A DNA stretch of 64,000 nt from Bidens hawaiensis (taxonomy: Eukaryota > Streptophyta > Magnoliopsida > Asterales > Asteraceae), in NCBI GenBank assembly GCA_021521415.1, contig JAIQDT010000001.1:5208001-5272000 (forward strand), read 5' to 3'. Below are positions 58,748-64,000 of the stretch, piece by piece. A program made the translations under genes and the position numbers. Each line of letters opens with the position of its first letter. Position 1 is the stretch's first letter. The notes beneath the pieces are model-generated. The model worked only from the letters and a program-made list of their open reading frames with translations, had not been told where the DNA came from and did no database searches.

Positions 58748-61700
58748 TCATAGAAGGTTTTCAAATATTTCCTTATACACAACGTTTTTTGGTTCGTTAA
58801 TCAGCTTGGATTCCTTATCTAATAAAACAGTCTTAATACCTTCTGGAGTCTTAACTCTAGACAAAGAAACATAAAGCTGGCCATGTGTAAAAACCGGGTC
58901 TTTTAAATATAATCCAACACGCGCTAACGATTGTCATTGACTTTTATTTATAGTCATTGCAAAACAAACGGATATAGGAAACTGTCTCCTCTTTAACTTG
59001 AATGGAAGCTTCTTATCAGACGGTGTAAGACTTATTCAGCTAATTAAAGTACGAAAACCGATATTTGTAGCAGAAACAACCTTAGGTTCAATGGCGCGTT
59101 TACCCAAACTAACAACTTGTAGTTGAGTTCCATTGCATAAACCTTTTTTTGATTAATATTCCTTAGTAACATAATAGGAACTCCCACCTTAAGTAACAAA
59201 TGATGGTTTGGCATTCCAGACATCTTTATACCATTAAGGAAAATAGGAGAGTACAACGTGGGATCAAAATCTTCTGACACACTTTCAACCTCGTCGATAC
59301 TATCTGAACCTAAGTATTTCATTTCTTGACCCGGAAAATATGCTAACATATGATCATTGATCTATTAAACCACCTCATTTAAGGGAGCAAGCAACGCCCG
59401 TTTTTGAAAGTAAGTAAGATCGTTAAACCTTTCTAACATAGAAGGATAAACAAAGTCTATTAAATCAGAAATAGGATCAAGGGAATGTTTTATTAGAAGA
59501 TCATCTAGAATTGATATTGTTGCTTCACCATCATTCAGACCACCAAGATTACCTTCATCAATATCCAACAACCAATTAGCGAATTGCTTAATCTCTAAAG
59601 TGTTTGTCATTTGAGAACCACTAGTAAACCTCAAGTTCTTAGTTAGTTTCAAAACCGTACACTTTGACCATATGTAAGAAGAACTAATGGTGGCATTCAC
59701 ACACTCATTTCTTATTCCATTCTGTACAACATGTAAAATCTGTCTGAAATCACCACCAAGAACAACTACCTTACCTTCAAATAATGATTCAGAAGTGTTG
59801 GCCAAATCACCTTTCATAACATCTTTTAGGGTTCTGTCAAACGCTTCAAATGCATGTTTATGAATCATGGGAGCTTCATCCTAAATTAGTAATGATGTTT
59901 TCTTCAATAAGTTAGAAACATCAGTATTTCCCTTAACCTGAAAATGTTGAATATGTAAAAATTATATTAAATAATATAATTAAAAAAACATAAAATTAAA
60001 TGTGAAGTAATCACTACCTAATGAAATTTTTAATAATTATCTAACATTGGGAGTCCTCGGTCAAATTGATTGGGATGAGGAATCTTGAATGATCCGTTCT
60101 ACCACCTTCTAATAATAAAGATGCTATTCCACTTGAAGAAACATTAAGAACAATTTCTCCCTTAGACCTAATTGAGGCCGATAAAGTTTTCCATAAGTAT
60201 GTTTTGCTAGTACCGCCATAACCATACACGAAAAAAACACCACCTTTTTTACGTTTCCATGAGTTAAATATTTCATTGTAAACACCTTTTTGTTCAGAAG
60301 TTAGAGATATGTACAAATGCTTAAAATCATTTGTCAAAGCATCTGTATCATAAGCTAGTTCTTCCATCATAAGAGGATTAAGTGAGGTAGATATAGATTC
60401 CTGATATGGAAACGGCATGTGTGTATACCTACGTAGAGATAAATTGTTTGATACCAAAAACTCTTCAATCTCAAGTAATGCTAAGTTCTTTAGTTGCTCG
60501 TCACTAAGAGACAAACCAGAAAAATAAAAAATTAATTTAACTTAAACTAAACTACAAAAACACAAGTTAACATATGTAACAAAACTAGCCTGGATTCTTA
60601 TGTTTCTTTTGTTGATAATAAAGAATCCCGTCGACTAAGAAATGCCATGTAGTATCCCAAACGTAATCAGGTCTTGATAAGGAGAATGCTATAAGCATAG
60701 TTGCAAACAAATTACGTAGATAATATCCGTTTGTGGTATGACTTGCTTCCTCTATTGATTCTATGTACTTCTTATCATTATCTAAATGACCTCTTCTATA
60801 ACATGCATCTCTAAAAGAATCACAACAACACCCTCTACTGTGCGAATATCTTCAAAACATTTGCCTTGGTACCCATTTCGGTGGTACTATTTTTTTTCCA
60901 AACAAACTGTGTTGGAAACTTAGCATATGATAACTTCCTTGCATGCCTATAGTTTTTATTGGCTTCCATCCAACCAATAAACATTGAAGCTGAATTGGAA
61001 GTCTTGGTATGAACATCTTCAATATCTTCCTCAGGACCATAAATTACTTGTTGTTGACCAGGTAAATGGAAACGAAGTCTCGTAACAGCCGGGACCCTGT
61101 AATGAACATCAAAAGCAAGTCTCCTCCAGACAGCCACACACGCCGAAAGATATCTACAATCGTAAAAAGCTTTAATCTCATCTACATCTGGATCTTCACT
61201 CTCGAAGCTGTTATTTTGGACAAGGGAAATTGTAGCCCGATTTGGACCCTTATTTATATATTTAAACAGATACTTGATTGATCCTTCTTGATTGCACCAC
61301 TCGACATTTATATGGGCTTGATACTTTCGTAACATAATTTTGTTGTAAGACACAACACTTCTACTATCTAAATTTATACCTTTCTTAACAACATAACGTC
61401 CATTATCTCTTCTTTTATAAATTGGAAAACCTTTTGAATCTATATTTGTCTCACTTTGAAATCTTTTTGGGAAATTCTTGGAACATTCTCTATCAATCAT
61501 GCAGCTATAGCTCGGGTTAGCCTCACCACAAGGACCATGGAGCACATGATCGGACACAAGCTGGTATAGGTCTGGTTCGGTGACCTTGTCTGGAATTTCA
61601 CTTGAAATAAACTGATCTGTATGTGATAGATTATGAATTTTATTATATGGATGAATGAATAAGCAAATATGGGCATGAGGTAGACCACGACTCTGAAACT

Positions 61701-63535
61701 CAATTGTGTAAACGGCTGCATTTGCAACTAAAAAAAAGAATTTGCATAAAATAATTAAATAAATAGCTTTAAAATTAGCCGGACAAAATATGAAAAAAAA
61801 TATTTAACTGGGAACCGAACTTGCTTTCACCATGCCAAACAAAGACTTATCCTTCAGCAACTTAATCATTGAATCAAGCTTCATCTTAAAAATCCGACAT
61901 AATATATTGGGCCTGTCTTCAGAATTTAAATTGGTATCCTTAAAAACGCTTACTTCTGGCGTCCAAATAATGGTTAAGAAAAAATCTGGATAACCGGGAT
62001 TGCACGTAATGGTTAAGAAAAAAATCTGGATAACCATACCATCTACAAAGACACATAGCGTCCAAATAATTTTGCATAATATATCTACTTCCACCAGTAA
62101 AATATGATGGAAGAATTACACGCTGCCCAGATGTGGAAACATCTGAATTTCATGCTGTCTTAAGGTTTCGAAGGCTTGCGTATGCGTCACACTTAAGTTC
62201 ACTCTGTTTACCACGTATAAAATGCAACCTTTGACTATTAACCATGGTGTATTTGTCTACCAAAAGTTGATGAAAAAGCCTTCTTCCATTTAAGGGTAGT
62301 GAGAATTGGTTCGGCGTATCTTGTAACCTATACGCGAAGAACTCTCGCATCGTGCACTTCTTACGGGAAGCCGTAGATGACGGATCAACATTCCTATGAG
62401 GGATATCTACCCTTATAACCATCCTCACCAAAAGGATAAAGCAACGAAAATTGGAGAGGAGTATAAGATGGATGAAGTTCATTAATTCGTCGAAGACCAT
62501 CAGACCTGGAGTTAACTATTATATCCCTGTTGTCCAAGGCATCACCAATATATCCAACAATAAGAGAGGCAACCTTAGAGGCCATTGGTAAGTTATACAT
62601 CCTAGCATCGTATTTCCATGTTCCAACAATGCGGAGCTTAAAATCATTCTGAGGATTTTCTTTACAAGAATCACGTACCATTCGATATGCCTGAACCAAT
62701 GGATTTTGTGAGTTTAACATTTCCTTCAAATAATTAATAATATAATCATCAATATTGTCGACATCAGATGATGATTGACTCTAGGAAAAATAAAGAAAAA
62801 AAATACACTTTAAAGTTAATATAAGTTAAATATATGTTAAAATGTTAACTTTTTAAAAATGAAAAACATATACTGTTTAAAGTAAGTCTTACCAAAAACT
62901 CCATGTCGGTAATTTCGTTATCTGTATCATAAATTTATAGTTGTGCAAACTGAGGTTTCTTACCATCTAATGGAAGAAGAGTTCCTATAGAATGGTAGTT
63001 TTCTCCACTAAGTCTAAACGTGTATGGAGTGTTTCCTCTATTAATGGATGCCATATTTTCCACCCATTGATGTTAAGGAGAAATTGAATTGAATCGTCTA
63101 ATATTTTTCAAAAATACCTGCTTACATGATATTCGCCACGAAATATGTAACATAGCTTTCATGAGGTTGTTTTAAATTTGGAAGTTGAACATTTCCGCTG
63201 CGACAACATAAAGAGAAAGTTGAATCGGCACTACTTTTTTTTCCTCTCTTAGATTCAGCTTCCCATAAGCAGGTGTTGCAAGATTCACATTCGAAACTTT
63301 GATTACCATGATCGAAGTAATCTATAAAATAAAACAAAATACCTTTAGGACATATATTTATAACATACTATGTAGACTTATATAATGTATTAAATAATAA
63401 CCTAATGACATGCCTTTAAAATCATCAACAACAAACTCAAAATCGTTTAACGACTACATATGTATAGGAGTAGTATTGGTTCTTCTCCTTCGTCTTCCAA
63501 CACACCTTGTTGATGAGGTACTTCTAGAATTCATT
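58748..63535 (-). pseudogene. Helitron Rep-helicase (RepHel), decayed
   Basis: On the minus strand: ATG near 63535; Cys-rich zinc-finger-like region (63,122-63,337); Helitron-like N-terminal domain (61,800-62,730); Rep HUH motif LPHAHICL near 61,665-61,690; Rep tyrosine motif YLFKY near 61,258-61,272 with both Tyr kept; YAKFPTQFVW block near 60,890; PIF1-type helicase with Walker A GYGGTSKT near 60,200-60,225 (Ser for the usual Gly); DEAPM Walker B near 59,870; LPNHHLLLKVGVPIMLLRN-like block near 59,160-59,210; final HGQLYVSLSRV near 58,850-58,890, stop at 58748. At least a dozen stops or frame changes, such as TGG to TAG before DEAPM. An intron may lie near 59,937-60,040. The product would have started rolling-circle transposition by nicking one strand and unwinding it. 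It cannot be functional now. Confidence 0.88.
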
Positions 63536-63680
63536 TAGGTAGAAACATAAATGCTAATATTTGACGTTGGATTAGGGATGATGTTAGAAGAAATAGCACA
63601 ACCTGTTATCAACAATATTATAAAACTACCAACAAAACAAATAAACTAAAAAATAAATGAAATTATTCAAAGAAAAAAGG

Positions 63681-64000
63681 TGATACTTGAAGAATACTAT
63701 TATTGTCAATTATCAAAAGCTTGTTTGATCATTTAAACCATCACATGCATTTTCACCCTATTTGAATGAACCATACTCTTACCATTTTAAAAGCAAGGTT
63801 CCATACACCACTTTGGTTAATCATCTTCTCCAAACTCTCTCTCAAATCCAAGTATTCATCTTCAACCTCTTGTTAGTTTATTACATAAGGTCATACAAAT
63901 ACTAACCTTGTTCCTAACTAAATATTATTATTTAAAGCTTAATGTTGCAACATATATATAATATACACCCCCTTTTTTCCTTCGGATTTTACTTCTCCGG
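63681..64000 (+). repeat. Start of an LTR related to the 47.7-50.4 kb LTR
   Basis: It begins TGATACTTGAAG. It ends in a segment shared with 48,100-48,310: AACATATATATAATATACAC followed by a CTTCTCCGG/CTTATCCGG block. It runs off the window. Confidence 0.55.

Larger units (their letters stand above)
57265..63680 (-). mobile_element. Helitron, minus strand (5' end not seen)
   Basis: The 3' end lies at 57265: on the minus strand CCCATGTGTAACACGGG forms a stem-loop, then TACTATC and the terminal CTAG, followed by T, as Helitrons require. A RepHel gene (58748-63535) lies upstream on the same strand. The right part is interrupted at about 63681 by an LTR, so the 5' TC end is outside or destroyed. 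Confidence 0.82.

Overview
This is a stretch of nuclear DNA from a flowering plant, made almost entirely of transposable elements. It has low-GC intergenic sequence, nested LTR retrotransposons primed by initiator-Met tRNA, an Athila-type fragment and a RepHel Helitron. A broken ORF at 17.9-22.4 kb resembles predicted proteins I associate with Asteraceae genomes (Tanacetum, Artemisia, lettuce types), so I lean towards that family with moderate-to-low confidence. I found no intact host gene, rRNA gene, functional tRNA gene or CRISPR array.

Layout. (1) 1-15.5 kb: element D, a gag-only Ty3/gypsy-like element, is split inside a gag zinc knuckle by element A. A (954-13667, TSD CTAAC) is a young Tekay/Del-like chromovirus with 3.3-kb LTRs, a long intact gag-pol frame (5614-10251) and an extra frame before gag (4641-5240) encoding a Pro/Ser-rich, tail-anchored protein. 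(2) 15.5-23.8 kb: element E is the 3' part of a retroelement. It has a motif array, a spliced-leader-like promoter region, a decayed ORF of about 4.5 kb, a polypurine tract and one LTR. (3) 23.8-25.6 kb: D2, a second copy of the gag-only family. (4) 25.7-27.3 kb: a tandemly duplicated tRNA-like (SINE-type) repeat and a long foldback element. (5) 27.36-47.73 kb: element C (gypsy, TSD TTTAT), whose 5' LTR is split by element B (29315-41087, minus strand, TSD GTAAA). B is a relative of A with well-matched LTRs but heavily decayed coding DNA. (6) 47.7-52.1 kb: LTR remnants. (7) 52.1-55.1 kb: a minus-strand Athila-like gag, PBS and LTR. (8) 57.27-63.68 kb: a minus-strand Helitron with a decayed Rep-helicase gene, interrupted at the window end by another LTR.

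How the parts relate. A carries the only near-complete protein set (gag, protease, RT, RNase H, integrase); its chromodomain is cut off by a small deletion. B keeps the cis signals (PBS, leader, PPT, LTRs) while its genes have decayed, so it probably moved using proteins of an A-like partner. D and D2 look like another class of dependent element, with gag only. A, B, C, D and D2 all carry a short inverted repeat just before the PPT. Its stem sequence differs in C but pairing is kept, which suggests an RNA hairpin under selection. Boundaries with matching TSDs are secure; internal borders of the old fragments are approximate.
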